A stretch of 41,330 bases of DNA from Acetobacteraceae bacterium (GTDB taxonomy: Bacteria; Pseudomonadota; Alphaproteobacteria; Acetobacterales; Acetobacteraceae). The stretch is taken from NCBI GenBank assembly GCA_947371015.1, contig CANBNK010000035.1, positions 1 to 41,330 of the forward strand. The letters are read 5' to 3'. The first letter of the stretch is position 1; every line of letters begins with the position of its first letter. A model generated the notes under the pieces. That model was not told the origin of the DNA and searched no databases. It was given only the letters and a program-made list of their open reading frames with translations. Shown here piece after piece: positions 40,161 to 41,330 of the stretch. Made by a program: the position numbers and the translations under genes.

Positions 40161-41330
40161 CCATCACCCGCCGCAACGCCCTTGCCGCCACTGCCGCGGT
40201 CTTCGCCGCCGCCCGTGCCGCCACCCCGTGCGGTGCCTTCGCGCAAGGGTCCACCACGCCGGAAGTGAAGAAGGCGGTGCTGGGCTACATCGCGCTGACC
40301 GATGCCGCCGCGCTGATCATCGCCAAGGAGAAGGGCATCTTCGCCAAGTACGGCATGCCCGATGTGGAAGTCAGCAAGCAGGCCAGCTGGGGCGCCACGC
40401 GGGACAACCTGGTGCTGGGCGGCGGCTCCGGCGGCATCGATGGCGCGCATATCCTGACGCCGATGCCCTACCTGATCCACAATGGCCGCATCACCCAGAA
40501 CAGCCAGCCGGTGCCGATGGCGATCCTGGCGCGGCTGAACACCAATGGCCAGGCGATCAGCGTGGCCGAGAAGCACAAGGCGCTGGGCGCGAAGCTGGAT
40601 GCCAGCCCGCTGAAGCGGGTGTTCACCCAGGAAAGCAAGGTCGCCATGACCTTCCGTGGCGGCACCCATGACCTGTGGATTCGCTACTGGCTGGCTGCCG
40701 GCGGCATCGACCCCGACAAGGACGTGCAGACCATCGTGGTGCCGCCGCCGCAGATGGTGGCGAACATGAAGGTCGGCACCATGGACGCCTTCTGCGTCGG
40801 CGAGCCGTGGAACGACCAGCTGGTCAACCAGCGCCTGGGCTACACCGCGCTGACCACCGGCGAGTTGTGGCGCGACCATCCCGAGAAGTCGCTGGGCATG
40901 CGCGGCGACTGGGTGGCGCAGCACCCGAATGCGGCGACCGCGATCACCGCCGCCGTGATCGAGGCGCAGATCTGGTGCGACCAGGCCGCGAACAAGGAGG
41001 AGATGTGCGCCATCATCGGTCGTCGCGCCTGGTTCAACGTGCCGCCAGCCGACATTCTTCCGCGCAGCCGCGGCACCATCGACTACGGCGATGGCCGCAA
41101 GGTGGAAAACAGCCCGCTGCTGATGAAGTACTTCCGCGACCACGCCAGCTACCCCTTCCAGAGCCACGAGAAGTGGTTCCTCACCGAGGATATCCGCTGG
41201 GGCGTGCTGCCGCAGGACACCGACACCGCCAAGCTGATTGCCGAGGTGAACAAGGAGGCCATCTGGCGCGCCGCGGCCGAGCGTGCGGGCGTGCCGCATG
41301 GCGAAACCCCGCGCGGCACCAGCCGTGGGG
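40157..41330 (+). CDS. nrtA: Nitrate ABC importer binding protein NrtA, N-terminal part
   Basis: An exported NrtA/CmpA-family binding protein; 391 codons are visible and the gene runs off the window. The Tat signal TRRNALAATAAVFAAARAAT ends near CGAFAQG. The mature part includes VLGYIALTDAAALIIAKEKG, LGGGSGGIDGAHILTPMPYL and WIRYWLAAGGIDPDKDVQTI. It then has DAFCVGEPWNDQLVNQRLGY, which aligns with the NasS segment noted above. Late residues (SYPFQSHEKWFLTEDIRWG) are typical of NrtA. It captures nitrate or nitrite in the periplasm for an NrtBCD importer presumably encoded just beyond the window. The four-base overlap with nasS suggests co-translation of sensor and transporter. Confidence 0.92.
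   Translation, partial: MTITRRNALAATAAVFAAARAATPCGAFAQGSTTPEVKKAVLGYIALTDAAALIIAKEKGIFAKYGMPDVEVSKQASWGATRDNLVLGGGSGGIDGAHILTPMPYLIHNGRITQNSQPVPMAILARLNTNGQAISVAEKHKALGAKLDASPLKRVFTQESKVAMTFRGGTHDLWIRYWLAAGGIDPDKDVQTIVVPPPQMVANMKVGTMDAFCVGEPWNDQLVNQRLGYTALTTGELWRDHPEKSLGMRGDWVAQHPNAATAITAAVIEAQIWCDQAANKEEMCAIIGRRAWFNVPPADILPRSRGTIDYGDGRKVENSPLLMKYFRDHASYPFQSHEKWFLTEDIRWGVLPQDTDTAKLIAEVNKEAIWRAAAERAGVPHGETPRGTSRG

Noticed and set aside
39877-40671. A 264-residue open frame across the nasS/nrtA junction
   Set aside because: It is out of frame with both genes; nrtA is read from 40157 and stays open to the window end.
1-41330. CRISPR arrays, toxin-antitoxin pairs, phage or transposase genes
   Set aside because: No regularly spaced repeats and no recognisable mobile-element or defence protein were seen on either strand.

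Overview
The window is about 70% GC, densely packed bacterial chromosome with no rRNA, tRNA, IS element, phage gene or CRISPR array that I can see. The proteins look alphaproteobacterial. There are three orphan Bug/TctC-type periplasmic receptors, a fused SecDF, a NasT/NasS nitrate sensor pair and many acyl-CoA and aromatic catabolism enzymes. A member of the Acetobacteraceae (Roseomonas-like) fits best, but this is inferred from family content, not from a phylogenetic marker. No gap between genes exceeds about 230 bp.

Layout. 1-5.9 kb: 3' end of an AzgA-type purine permease, a small ORF, a polysaccharide deacetylase-like protein translationally coupled to a Bug receptor, an MFS transporter, then on the minus strand a DsbA/FrnE-like protein and a glutathione transferase. 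6-15.8 kb: a large alpha/beta hydrolase, a TPR protein, an iron-type alcohol dehydrogenase, an EAL-domain protein with a degenerate receiver, SecDF and a Gfo/Idh/MocA oxidoreductase. 15.9-24.1 kb: an acyl-CoA/organic acid block. An acyl-CoA dehydrogenase coupled to a Bug receptor lies on the minus strand. Divergent from it are a fumarase/aspartase-superfamily lyase, two crotonase-fold proteins and a nitronate monooxygenase-like flavoprotein. A second Bug receptor and an exported metallo-beta-lactamase-fold hydrolase follow. 24.2-34.4 kb: a tightly packed plus-strand cluster of a complete sugar-type ABC importer, a molybdenum hydroxylase large subunit, a 3-hydroxyisobutyrate dehydrogenase-family reductase, a class A flavin monooxygenase, a small DUF2783-like protein and an HpcH/HpaI aldolase. 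It reads as import plus catabolism of one unknown substrate. 34.4-38.1 kb: a minus-strand pair of a penicillin-acylase-family lipoprotein and a GH3-family acyl-amide synthetase, overlapping by four bases. 38.2-41.3 kb: nasT, nasS and nrtA, the start of a nitrate assimilation locus that runs off the window.

Between these genes lies a dispersed palindromic repeat, with half-sites near TGATCGCCG and GGCGTGAATCA. I find eight copies at seven loci, nearly all at gene ends. Two copies are in tandem, and one is translated as the C-terminal tail of the molybdenum hydroxylase.

The most promising leads are the GH3/penicillin-acylase pair (amide synthesis coupled to amide hydrolysis), the ABC/Mo-hydroxylase/monooxygenase/aldolase cluster with a hairpin abutting an SD-less start codon, and the repeat family. 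None of the gene families is new; any novelty lies in how they are combined.
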